This document shows, piece by piece, positions 1 to 8,783 of a DNA stretch of 43,075 nt (position 1 is its first letter; each line of letters begins with the position of its first letter). Origin of the DNA: an uncultured Dorea sp. (lineage in GTDB: Bacteria; Bacillota; Clostridia; Lachnospirales; Lachnospiraceae); contig CATLEM010000006.1 in assembly GCA_949916155.1 (NCBI GenBank), positions 1-43,075 on the forward strand, in the 5' to 3' direction. The position numbers and the translations under genes are program-made. The notes below the pieces were generated by a model. The model did no database searches, was not told where the DNA came from, and saw only the letters and a program-made list of their open reading frames with translations.

Positions 1-2276
1 AGTTAAAGGAAACGTATCAAGGTATTGAAATAAAATTTTTAATAGAAAAAGATGGAAGAATCAAGTTTAATATAGAAAATACTAAGGGTAATGGAAATAA
101 TGAATTTTCACTGTATAAATATAATGCTAATACAATGAAGTATCAGCTATATGGTTTTTCTACTTCTGGTCTAAACACTGGAATAGATATGATAAAATCT
201 GACTATATTACAGTTCCAAAAGGAGAATATAAATGTATATTTGAGCAGTTATCATCTTATGATGCAGGAGATGCTGAATTATTTGTTGAATATTCTGCTC
301 TTGGAGAATATGTAGGAGAAATGGAAAACAATGATAGCTATGAAGATGCAAATAGTATTCATGTTAACACAAAATATGAATGTAATTTTTTTGGCGGTTA
401 TCCTACTGAAGAGAAGGACTATTTTAAATTTGAACTATCAAAATCAGGGGTGGTTCAAGTTAATATAGATGCTAATAAAACATATATTAGATTTCTTGAT
501 ATTTACAGTGAAGATTCAAACGGAAATCTGACGAAAATATGTCACTTTAGTGATTATGGGACGTTAATGACATCTTTCTCAGGGTGGCGAGTACCTGCTG
601 GAAAATACTATATTATTTTATCAGGCCGAGACATGGAGTATGATCTGACAGTCAATTACCGTGAAGAAACCCTTGAAAATTTCTTTGAGGAAGAAAAGAA
701 TGATTACCGTAGCATGGCGAATTCCGGTATAGTGAATCAGGAATATACAGGCAATCTGAATGATAGTGATGACAGAGATTTCTTTTCTTTTACGCTTCCA
801 CAGGATTCCAACGCGGCACTTGAGTTGAGAATCCCAAGGCAGGAGCGGAGCGGAAAGTGCAAGGTGGAATTATATCCGGAAGCTTCAGATACACCGGTTA
901 TTTCAGCAAGCAGTACGACTAATCCATATCTTATTTCTGATCCGGTTGAGTTGAAAGCGGGCACATATTATCTATGTGTATCCGGCAGTTTAGATACTGA
1001 CGAGCAATATCAGGTAAAGCTGAAAGTAATTCTGGAGCAGCTCCCCTCAATATCTGCAAAAGGCTATGAAGGTGTCTATGATGGAAAAGGACACAGCATA
1101 AGTGTAAAGGCTCCGGCAGGGACAACAGTATTATATAGTCTGGATGATAAAGAGTATACACCGAAGAATCCAGAACTCAAAGAGGTTGGGGAGCATACTG
1201 TTTACTATAAGGTGGCGAAACCGGGCTATGAAGAGAAGAAGGGCTCGGCGAAGGTTGTGATTAAAGAAGCTGCATTTACAGGCATTTCTGTAAAGGGCTA
1301 CGCTGGGATTTATGACGGAAAAGAGCATGGTCTTGAAGTAATGCTTCCCAGTGATACTACAATTACCTATAGCCTGGACAGGAAAGAATATACTGAGAAA
1401 AAACCTGTATTTAAGGATATCGGGAAATATACAGTTTATTATAAGATCGAGAAAAAAGGATACAACACAATAACCGGTTCAGAGGAGATTTCAATCCGAA
1501 AATTAATGCCTGCGGATATTTTGCCAATCAGATATACAGGCGCATATGACGGAAGACCGCACAGCATCACCATAAACGCTCCGCTTGGCACGATGATAAC
1601 CTATAGCACGGACGGGAAAGAATACACACAGACGAAACCTATGTTTACGGATGTCGGTGAATACAGAGTGTATTACAGAGCGATGCAGACAGAAGAAGAG
1701 TTTATTGAAGGTTCAGAAATGGTAGTGATCGGGAAAGCAAACCCAATTATCACAGCGTACAATATTGTGAAAACAACAGGTGATGGCCCGTTTAATATCG
1801 GAGCAAGAACTAATGCAGGGGTATTAGAATTTGTTTCAGCTAATCCGGGAATAGCGCAGGTTGGCGGGAATGGACAGGTCACTCTTGGAAGAGGCGTTGT
1901 TGGACGGGCGGTTATCACAATCAGTGTTTCGGCTACGCAAAATTATAATGCAGCGAGCAAAACCATTATCGTCACAGTCAATCCAAAAGGAACTTCATTG
2001 AAAACGGTAAAGAATGTAAAGGGCAAAAAAATGACTGTGACATGGAAGAGAAACTCATCGGTCACAGGGTATGAGGTTCAATATTCTACGAATAAAAGAT
2101 TTTCATCTGGTGTGAAAAAGACTGTAGTAAGTAAGAATAAGACATTAAAAAAGAGTTTATCCAAACTGAAGAAGAATAAAACATATTATGTGAGGATCAG
2201 GACTTATAAAAAAACAAACGGGCAAAAGTTTTATTCTTCCTGGAGTAAAGCGAAGAAAGTCAAGATAAAGAAATAG
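1..2276 (+). CDS. Secreted/surface protein, 5'-truncated by window edge: PPC-like regions, three ~70-aa MBG/Ig-like 'YDGxxH' repeats, C-terminal fibronectin type III-like domain
   Basis: The frame is open from base 3 upstream of the listed ATG (LKETYQGIEIKFLIEKDGRIKF...). Repeats start KGYEGVYDGKGHSI, KGYAGIYDGKEHGL and YTGAYDGRPHSI. The FN3-like end is VKNVKGKKMTVTWKRNSSVTGYEVQYS... Confidence 0.75.
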   Translation, partial: LKETYQGIEIKFLIEKDGRIKFNIENTKGNGNNEFSLYKYNANTMKYQLYGFSTSGLNTGIDMIKSDYITVPKGEYKCIFEQLSSYDAGDAELFVEYSALGEYVGEMENNDSYEDANSIHVNTKYECNFFGGYPTEEKDYFKFELSKSGVVQVNIDANKTYIRFLDIYSEDSNGNLTKICHFSDYGTLMTSFSGWRVPAGKYYIILSGRDMEYDLTVNYREETLENFFEEEKNDYRSMANSGIVNQEYTGNLNDSDDRDFFSFTLPQDSNAALELRIPRQERSGKCKVELYPEASDTPVISASSTTNPYLISDPVELKAGTYYLCVSGSLDTDEQYQVKLKVILEQLPSISAKGYEGVYDGKGHSISVKAPAGTTVLYSLDDKEYTPKNPELKEVGEHTVYYKVAKPGYEEKKGSAKVVIKEAAFTGISVKGYAGIYDGKEHGLEVMLPSDTTITYSLDRKEYTEKKPVFKDIGKYTVYYKIEKKGYNTITGSEEISIRKLMPADILPIRYTGAYDGRPHSITINAPLGTMITYSTDGKEYTQTKPMFTDVGEYRVYYRAMQTEEEFIEGSEMVVIGKANPIITAYNIVKTTGDGPFNIGARTNAGVLEFVSANPGIAQVGGNGQVTLGRGVVGRAVITISVSATQNYNAASKTIIVTVNPKGTSLKTVKNVKGKKMTVTWKRNSSVTGYEVQYSTNKRFSSGVKKTVVSKNKTLKKSLSKLKKNKTYYVRIRTYKKTNGQKFYSSWSKAKKVKIKK

Positions 2277-2349
2277 AAGATTTTTTAAATACATAAAACA
2301 TGAATTGAGATTGGGCAGGCAAAAGAATCATGCTAGGAGGATACATGAC

Positions 2350-2790
2350 GTGAATACGAGAAAGCACAAAAATAATATCTGTGTTATATTGGCAATGGTA
2401 ATAATACTGACAGCATTTATGTCAGACAATATTACAGTAAAAGCAGCGAATCCTAAAAATGCCAATTACTATTTTCATACATATGATATTAAAACTTTTA
2501 AGAAATCAAAAGGCAAGTTAACGATTATTTGTAGAAAAAATGGATTGATGGCTTATGATATCATTGGTGGGAAAAAAGATCGATATACGAAAAAAGTAAC
2601 CTATAAAATAGCGAAAGGATGTAAGTGGAAATTTGTTGATAATGATGAGAAGATAAAGAAAGCTTCCTATGATTCTGTTAGAAAAAGAATTAAATGGGAT
2701 GGTGGGGATTGGGAAAATCCAAACCGAATACATATGAAGGTGAGAAAGGGCAAAATAACAAAAATTATAGTTTATAGGTATTATGGATAA
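2350..2790 (+). CDS. Small secreted protein of unknown function
   Basis: GTG start at 2350 preceded by AGGAGG at 2335-2340. The N-terminus is signal-peptide-like (VNTRKHKNNICVILAMVIILTAFMSDNITVKAA). The listed 2305 start has a worse context. Confidence 0.6.
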   Translation: MNTRKHKNNICVILAMVIILTAFMSDNITVKAANPKNANYYFHTYDIKTFKKSKGKLTIICRKNGLMAYDIIGGKKDRYTKKVTYKIAKGCKWKFVDNDEKIKKASYDSVRKRIKWDGGDWENPNRIHMKVRKGKITKIIVYRYYG

Positions 2791-2809
2791 AAGTATTGTT
2801 TTCATAAGA

Positions 2810-2828
2810 GGTGTCCAGATTGGACACC
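2810..2828. promoter_or_regulatory. Perfect dyad GGTGTCCA-GAT-TGGACACC (candidate operator or RNA hairpin)
   Basis: 8-bp perfect arms with a 3-nt centre. The same 19-mer recurs at 6398-6416. Confidence 0.6.
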
Positions 2829-2901
2829 GACGGGCCGGGGCAGTGAATGTCCCGGCTTTTACTATCCGTTTACATACAGGAAAAAGAAAGGAAGAGCACA
2901 T

Positions 2902-3081
2902 ATGATGACAGGAAACAGAATAAAAGAGAAGATTGCAGAAATAGAAGCAACCGCACTGGGGAGCCTGGATTATCTTACGGAAACTATCCTGGGAGCGGAT
3001 TTTATAGAAGTCCTCGGCGGCATCGGGAATGATACGGTCGCTTACCGTGTTTACGAAGACGGCCGTATCCACGCAAGATGA
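2902..3081 (+). CDS. 59-aa hypothetical protein (below the ORF-track cutoff)
   Basis: MMTGNRIKEKIAEIEATALGSLDYLTETILGADFIEVLGGIGNDTVAYRVYEDGRIHAR*. Preceded by the purine-rich RBS-like AAAGGAAGAG. Confidence 0.55.
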   Translation: MMTGNRIKEKIAEIEATALGSLDYLTETILGADFIEVLGGIGNDTVAYRVYEDGRIHAR

Positions 3082-3191
3082 AAAGCAGATAAAAGAGCAG
3101 CACAGTGGCGGAGACAGCAGGCTGTGAGGATAAAGGCCAGGTAAAAGTCCGCAGAATCAGTTACATATTATAAACGTGAAGTAGTCTTAAG

Positions 3192-3230
3192 CCAGCGGCA
3201 GGAGAAAGGTTCTGCCGCTTTTGCCGCTGG
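3192..3230 (+). promoter_or_regulatory. Two mutually exclusive hairpins sharing one 5' arm (attenuator-like)
   Basis: AGCGGCAG (3194-3201) pairs with CTGCCGCT (3212-3219, followed by TTTT). The overlapping CCAGCGGCA (3192-3200) pairs with TGCCGCTGG (3222-3230). Confidence 0.4.
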
Positions 3231-3374
3231 AAGAATAGCGAAGGAGGGTAGGAAGAACAGGCTGCAGCGAAACTTGTAAATCGGTTAAAATAAAGAAAGG
3301 AAACAGTAGGCGGATACATTTTTTGATTTGGTGAAAAGGGCAGGAAGATTTACAGAATAAAAAAATATTATGGT

Positions 3375-3403
3375 AAAGCAGGATTAATACCCCTGCTTTT
3401 TTT
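3375..3403 (+). terminator. Rho-independent terminator-like hairpin
   Basis: AAAGCAGG / CCTGCTTT stem followed by a T-run. Confidence 0.55.
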
Positions 3404-3426
3404 GTGAAAGGGGAGTGAAAAAGCGG

Positions 3427-3495
3427 ATGATAGAGATACTACTGGCGGTAAAGAAAGCAGGACAGACGATTTTGGATATTATGTTCAGGATATAG
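3427..3495 (+). CDS. 22-aa micro-ORF (speculative)
   Basis: MIEILLAVKKAGQTILDIMFRI*. GGGGAG lies upstream. Confidence 0.2.
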   Translation: MIEILLAVKKAGQTILDIMFRI

Positions 3496-3503
3496 GAAAG
3501 GGG

Positions 3504-3596
3504 ATGATGGCCATAGACGGGACTAAGATAGCATTACTTCTGCTCGGATGCGCAGTCGAGGTGTGCAAGATCCTTTCGGATGAAATGGATGGATAG
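3504..3596 (+). CDS. 30-aa hydrophobic micro-ORF (speculative)
   Basis: MMAIDGTKIALLLLGCAVEVCKILSDEMDG*. GGAAAGGGG lies immediately upstream. Confidence 0.25.
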   Translation: MMAIDGTKIALLLLGCAVEVCKILSDEMDG

Positions 3597-3745
3597 GATG
3601 GATAATCCGGCGTAAGCATTCAGATGCTGCGCAGATAAACTTAATATCAGAAACAAAAACAAGATAAGGGCGTATGGAGCAGTGATGTTTTATACGTCTT
3701 TTTCAGCGCCTCGAAGAGGAAAACAATGTATCACACAATCACACC

Positions 3746-3766
3746 ATGTTCCAGATCATGGAACAT
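3746..3766. promoter_or_regulatory. Dyad ATGTTCCA-GATCA-TGGAACAT upstream of the DUF932 gene
   Basis: Perfect 8-bp arms. Resembles the GGTGTCCA-GAT-TGGACACC dyads. Confidence 0.5.
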
Positions 3767-3892
3767 AGAAAAAAGCAGAAATAATAACCGCGATAAAATA
3801 AGCTGTGAAAGATTAGAGAGAAGAAATTACAACGGCAGGATTGCAAGATAATTCGCAGATTAAACAGCAAAAAAATTAAGGAGGAACAATAA

Positions 3893-4825
3893 ATGGCAGC
3901 AAATGTTGAAAGTATGTTTTACGTAAGGGAAACCCCATGGCACGGACTTGGAACAAGGGTAAATGAAGCGCCCGCTTCAAAGGAAGCATTAACAGCGGCG
4001 GGACTTGACTGGCGCGTTCTCCAGGAACCTATTTACACAGAGACAGAGGAACTGATAAGCGGCTACAAAGCAAATGTGCGGGACTGCGACCGGCAGGTGC
4101 TCGGCGTGGTGACCGACCGCTACAAGGTCATCCAGAACACGGAAGCGTTTGCCTTTACCGATTCCCTGTTAGGGGAAGGCGTGCGCTATGAGACGGCGGG
4201 GAGCCTGCTGGGAGGACGTAAGGTCTGGCTCCTGGCCCATATGCCCCATGAATATATCATTTCCGGGGAGAGGATAAGTCCGTATCTTTTGTTCTCCAAT
4301 GCCCACGACGGCTCCGGGGCCGTAAGGATCGCGCTGACACCGGTAAGGGTCGTATGCAATAATACGCTGAACCTGGCGTTATCTACGGCAAAGCGTTCCT
4401 GGTCCATGATGCACACCGGGGATATCAAAGGAAAGATCAAAGAAGCAGAGGATACTCTTTTCCGGGCGGAAAGCTATATGGACGAGCTGGGGAAGGAATT
4501 TGAAAACTTAAGGACAAAGAAGCTGACGGATAAGAAAGTGATGGAATATATTGAGATCCTGCTCCCCATAGAGGACGGCTCCACGCCCCAGCAGGTACGG
4601 AACATGAAGCGTCTCCGGGAGGATATGAAGATCCGTTACTTTGACGCGCCGGACCTGCGGCATGTAGGGAAGAACGCATATCGTTTTGTCAACGCCGTAT
4701 CTGACTTTGCCACCCACGCGCAGCCCTTGAGGAAAACGGCGAATTATAGGGAGAACCTGTTTTTAAGGACAGTGGAAGGGAACCCGCTGATTGACAGGGC
4801 TTACCAGATGGTAAATGCTGCGTAA
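3893..4825 (+). CDS. DUF932 / phage-plasmid-like protein (TIGR03299-type)
   Basis: 310 aa: ESMFYVRETPWHGLGTRV..., YKVIQNTEAFAFTDSLLGEGVRYETAGSLLGGRKVWLLA..., characteristic of DUF932. RBS aaGGAGGaac. Confidence 0.85.
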   Translation: MAANVESMFYVRETPWHGLGTRVNEAPASKEALTAAGLDWRVLQEPIYTETEELISGYKANVRDCDRQVLGVVTDRYKVIQNTEAFAFTDSLLGEGVRYETAGSLLGGRKVWLLAHMPHEYIISGERISPYLLFSNAHDGSGAVRIALTPVRVVCNNTLNLALSTAKRSWSMMHTGDIKGKIKEAEDTLFRAESYMDELGKEFENLRTKKLTDKKVMEYIEILLPIEDGSTPQQVRNMKRLREDMKIRYFDAPDLRHVGKNAYRFVNAVSDFATHAQPLRKTANYRENLFLRTVEGNPLIDRAYQMVNAA

Positions 4826-4982
4826 AATAAATGGATGGCAGAAAAGCATCAGGGCATGGATAAGGAAGAGGCGGAGTGGAAATGGAGAAAGAAAAGAATG
4901 TTCTTGCTTATAGGAAGAAACAGCCTGTGGAAAGTTCCAGAGACGCCGGATCAAAAGCAGACAGAGGAAAGGGGATGAAGAC

Positions 4983-5435
4983 ATGCGGCCATACCGGAAA
5001 CAGTTAGAAAAAATCTTCTGCCGGAAGCTCGGCAGGGAATTAGACCAGTTTAAACAGCAGATGATGGAGAAAGACAAGGAAGAGATATACTGTTCGGCTT
5101 ACCAGATCGACAGCGTGATCTGTATCTATGAGGCGCTGATAGAACTAAGCGGCAGGATAGCGGAGGAAACCTTAGAGGCCGTGACAGCATTTCCTGGGCT
5201 TCTTGGGTTCCTCTACGACAGGTGGATGAATTACGAGGATTCCCATATGGAGGACATCGCATACTGCCTGAACGGGGAGCTGTCAGGCATTCGGGGCAGA
5301 TACCGGGAGCGCAGGCAGAGAAAAACGGAGAGGATAAAAAAGGAGAACAGGAAAAATAGAGAAAAAGGAAAAAAGGAGAAACGGGAGAAGCTGGCGGCAA
5401 ATAAGTTTGCCGGGAGAAAGGAGATGACAGGATGA
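4983..5435 (+). CDS. DUF3848-like hypothetical protein
   Basis: 150 aa: LGRELDQFKQQMMEKDKEEIYCSAYQID...FPGLLGFLYDRWMNYEDS, with a basic tail. Stop overlaps the next start (ATGACAGGATGA). Confidence 0.5.
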   Translation: MRPYRKQLEKIFCRKLGRELDQFKQQMMEKDKEEIYCSAYQIDSVICIYEALIELSGRIAEETLEAVTAFPGLLGFLYDRWMNYEDSHMEDIAYCLNGELSGIRGRYRERRQRKTERIKKENRKNREKGKKEKREKLAANKFAGRKEMTG

Positions 5436-6375
5436 AGAAGCTGATATCTACATTAAATCTTGATAAAAAAGAATGGTTAAAGTACCGTAAGCGCGGCCTT
5501 GGCGGTTCGGATGCCGGGGCAGTCTGCGGCCTCAATCCCGGACGGCGATGCAGGTCTGGCAGGACAAGAGAACGGACAGCGTAGAAGATATAGACAATGA
5601 AGCCATGCGCCAGGGAAGAGAATTTGAGGATTATGTTGCACGGAGATTTATGGAGGCGACAGGAAAGAAGGTGCGCAAGGCCAACTTTATGTACTACGAC
5701 GAGGAACATCCTTTCATGCTGGCGGATGTAGACCGGATGATCGTCGGGGAAAATGCGGGGCTGGAGTGCAAGACTGCCAGTCCTTATATGGCGGAGAAAT
5801 GGGCAGATGGCAGGATCCCGTTGTCCTATCAGATTCAGTGCCTCCATTACATGTCTGTCTGCAACGCGGATGCGTGGTATATCGCGGTGCTGATCTACGG
5901 GAGGGAGTTCAAATACTATAAAATAGAGCGGGATGAGGAGATGCTTGAGGACCTGATCCGGATAGAGGAAGATTTCTGGGAGAACCATGTGTTGAAGGGA
6001 GTTCTGCCGGAGCCGGACGGTTCGGAGCTTGCGGACAGTGTGATCGCGGAGTATTTTAAAAAGTCTGAGGCAAAGACCATTTTCCTTGCCGGGTTTGATG
6101 AGAAGCTGGAAAGGAGACAGGAACTTGCAGAGCTCATCGAGAGCCTTGAAAGCGAGAAGCGGCAGATCGAGCAGGAGCTTAAGCTGTATATGGGGGAGGC
6201 GGAGATCGCGGAGAATGAACGGTACCGAATTTCATGGAAGCCGGTGAGCAGCCAGAGAATTGACGAGAAGAGGCTAAAGGAAGAGAGACCGGAGATTTAC
6301 GAAAAATATCGGAAGGTGTCCCGGTATAGAAGGTTACTGGTGAAGGCGGTAAAGGCTGTGGAGAAAGCGGCATAA
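5432..6375 (+). pseudogene. YqaJ-type viral recombinase/exonuclease, frameshifted near 5539
   Basis: Frame 1 from ATG 5432: MKKLISTLNLDKKEWLKYRKRGLGGSDAGAVCGLNP... ends at TAG 5582-5584. The frame of ORF 5548 continues MQVWQDKRTDSVEDIDNEAMRQGREFEDYVARRFMEATGKK...LECKTASPYMAEKW. Confidence 0.8.
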
Positions 6376-6397
6376 AATGGTAAAAAGAATGTTGGCG

Positions 6398-6416
6398 GGT
6401 GTCCAGATTGGACACC
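6398..6416. promoter_or_regulatory. Perfect dyad GGTGTCCA-GAT-TGGACACC (second copy)
   Basis: Identical to 2810-2828. Confidence 0.6.
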
Positions 6417-6449
6417 TTTGAGCAGCCAGAGACTTTGGTAATTGAAAAA

Positions 6450-6466
6450 GTGTTCAGATTGGACAC
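6450..6466. promoter_or_regulatory. Near-perfect dyad GTGTTCA-GAT-TGGACAC (third copy of the core)
   Basis: One mismatch to the core GTGTCCAGATTGGACAC. Start is 52 bp downstream of the second copy. Confidence 0.55.
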
Positions 6467-6559
6467 ATTTCAGGAAAAGGAAAGACAGAAGCAAAACTAT
6501 CATCAGAAGGATGGAAGGCGGGAAAACAGGAGCCTTCTATTTCCAGGAAAGGATAACCT

Positions 6560-7504
6560 ATGGCAGGAAAAAATGTGATCAGTGAAGAACTCGCCAGAAA
6601 AGCAGGATGTATAGAGGAAAAGTACAGGGAAAATATATCATCCCCTGCAAAAGAAGACGAAGAAAAAGGAGGAGCGGGAGATATGGAAGAAACAGGAAAA
6701 GTCAGTAACAGCGGAGAATTTGTCCGGCTGTTAAGGGCGGATGAGATTGAGTGCAGGGTAGCCATGGTCAACGAAAAAGGCTTAAGTCTTCTTCTGTTTA
6801 AAGATGCCCGTGTGGATCAGAAGATCTTAGATGAGACATTTACGCCTTTCGGATGGAGAAGAACCCATCAGAGCATTGACGGGAACCTGTACTGTACGGT
6901 GGAGATCTGGGATAAGGAAAAATGCCAGTGGATAGCGAAGCAGGATGTAGGGACGGTCAGCTATTCGGAGAAAGAAAAGGGACAGGCTTCGGATTCTTTC
7001 AAACGGGCGTGTTTCAACTGGGGGCTGGGAAGAGAGCTTTATACCGCGCCATTTATCTGGATTCCGGCAGAAAAAGTGGACATTAAAATGAAAGGTGACC
7101 GCTATGTAACGTCAGAAAGATTTTCCGTCCAGTCAATCTCATATAATGAGCAGCGGGAAATCGTGTCCCTTGTGATCGTAAACAGCAAAGGATATAAAGT
7201 GTTTGAGACGGGAAAGAGACAATGGCAGGAGTAGGATGCCGGCAGAAACAGCATTGGAAGCAATGCCGTGGACAATAAAGAAGCCGGTATTAATTCCGGC
7301 ATCAGGAGCACCAGTACAGATACTGGAACCGGTATCATTACGGATATCCAGCGCAGGGCATTGGAAAAGGAATTACAGCGCACAGGCGTGTTGCTGGAAA
7401 CTGTGCTCGGAAGATACAGCATCTACACCATGGATGAGATGACAGAGGAAATCTATACGAAGGCGCTTAACGGTTTAAAGAGGACAAAGTCAAAAGCAGC
7501 GTGA
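6560..7504 (+). pseudogene. Rad52/ERF-like single-strand annealing protein, interrupted by an in-frame TAG (ORFs 6560-7234 and 7268-7504)
   Basis: ECRVAMVNEKGLSLLLFKDARVDQKILDETF...SDSFKRACFNWGLGRELYTAPFIWIPAEK... then TAG 7232-7234. The same frame continues DAGRNSIGSNAVDNKEAG...ITDIQRRALEKELQRTGVLLETVLGRYSIYTMDEMTEEIYTKALNGLKRTKSKAA. Confidence 0.65.
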
Positions 7505-7532
7505 TAAAGGAAATGAGTAGGAGGAAGCAAAG

Positions 7533-8165
7533 ATGAGTGAAAGTAATCATAAGAAGAATATAAGCCCCGTATGGGAAGAGATAAAACAGAAGGTCAGGTT
7601 CCGGCTGATCAACAGGGAGCAGAACCAGGAATATCTAAAAAGCCATGTCCACCGGGAATATCTGGATCTTGCCGCAGTATTCGGAGTGGAGGCGGCGGAT
7701 CTTAAGGCGGTGAAGGCCCTCATTCCGGTAACGGAAACGATGGCATCAGAATGGGGAGTTGCTGCGGATGATCTGTGGGAAGCGGCGCTTGTTAATTTGG
7801 AAGAGGAAGAGTGCATAGTTGTAGATATCCGCTATATGATCCCCGGAGGCATAGAGGAGAACAAGGAAGATATAAATATGTATGTGTGCATGACGCAGGA
7901 CGGAAGCGGAGGAGCCGGGGCGATATTGAAGAAAGACCTGCTGAAGGAGTTTGCAGGGGAACATAAGGAGAAGATCTATATCCTGCCAAGCTCAGTACAC
8001 GAAATGCTCCTGGTGCCGGATGACGGGAAGGGAGTGGAGAATGTGCTGAAGGAGATGGTGGAGGAGGTCAATGACGGGTTCAGGTATGAAAGCCCGGAGG
8101 AATGGCTGTCGGATTCAGTGTACTATTATGACCGGGAAAAGGATGAAGTCGGGATAGCGGCGTAG
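7533..8165 (+). CDS. DUF5688 family protein
   Basis: 210 aa: NISPVWEEIKQKVRFRLINREQNQEYLKSHVHREYLDLAAVFGV...; ILPSSVHEMLLVPDDG; EEWLSDSVYYYDRE. Confidence 0.65.
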   Translation: MSESNHKKNISPVWEEIKQKVRFRLINREQNQEYLKSHVHREYLDLAAVFGVEAADLKAVKALIPVTETMASEWGVAADDLWEAALVNLEEEECIVVDIRYMIPGGIEENKEDINMYVCMTQDGSGGAGAILKKDLLKEFAGEHKEKIYILPSSVHEMLLVPDDGKGVENVLKEMVEEVNDGFRYESPEEWLSDSVYYYDREKDEVGIAA

Positions 8166-8179
8166 GAGGGAAAGGACGC

Positions 8180-8287
8180 ATGAGAAAAGTAGATATAATC
8201 ATCGCTTTACTGGTGCTGATACTGCTGACGCTTTTGTTCAGGGAAGGACTTGCGGAATTAGTGAGGTGGATGGTGTTTAAAAATTAG
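8180..8287 (+). CDS. 35-aa single-TM small protein
   Basis: MRKVDIIIALLVLILLTLLFREGLAELVRWMVFKN*. GGAGGGAAAGG lies upstream. Below the track cutoff. Confidence 0.45.
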   Translation: MRKVDIIIALLVLILLTLLFREGLAELVRWMVFKN

Positions 8288-8492
8288 AAAGGATGTGTTA
8301 TATTATTATAAAGACATTGCATCTAAGTTTAGATTTAGAAAATCTAGATTATCATATTTGATAAACTGAAGATATATTCCGGATACACCATGCGGAATAA
8401 TAATCTTCGGGATTTAATGAATCAATCTGCTGATCTTAATTTAATCATATGAAATATTTGCTTATAGACGGCTAAGAAAGTGAGGAAATATT

Positions 8493-8783
8493 ATGGCTCA
8501 GAATATAATTAATGTGGAAATTCCAGAAACGTTAGGTCCATATCTGTATACGCTGAAGGACGGCAAAACTATGGATGATAAAGTGACGATTTCTATTGTT
8601 GTCGGCCTGTTTGTTTCGGGAATAATTACTTTGGAAAAGGCAGCGGAGCTGGCAAAAGAAAGCATTTGGGAATTTATTGAATTTTTGAAAGCACACGATA
8701 TTCCCTGGGGCAATTATTCTCAAGAAGAATTAAAAATGGATGAACTTTCGATTGCGAGACTGTTGGGAGAAGAGAATGAATAA
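8493..8783 (+). CDS. UPF0175 family antitoxin-like protein
   Basis: GLFVSGIITLEKAAELAKESIWEFIEFLKAHDIPWGNYSQEEL. Overlaps the downstream PIN-like gene by 8 bp. Confidence 0.75.
   Translation: MAQNIINVEIPETLGPYLYTLKDGKTMDDKVTISIVVGLFVSGIITLEKAAELAKESIWEFIEFLKAHDIPWGNYSQEELKMDELSIARLLGEENE

Noticed and set aside
5050-5988. 312-aa minus-strand ORF (and similar long antisense ORFs, e.g. 19713-20504, 23477-24151, 29654-30469)
   Set aside because: These are antisense shadows of well-supported plus-strand genes in GC-skewed codons, with low-complexity/atypical composition.
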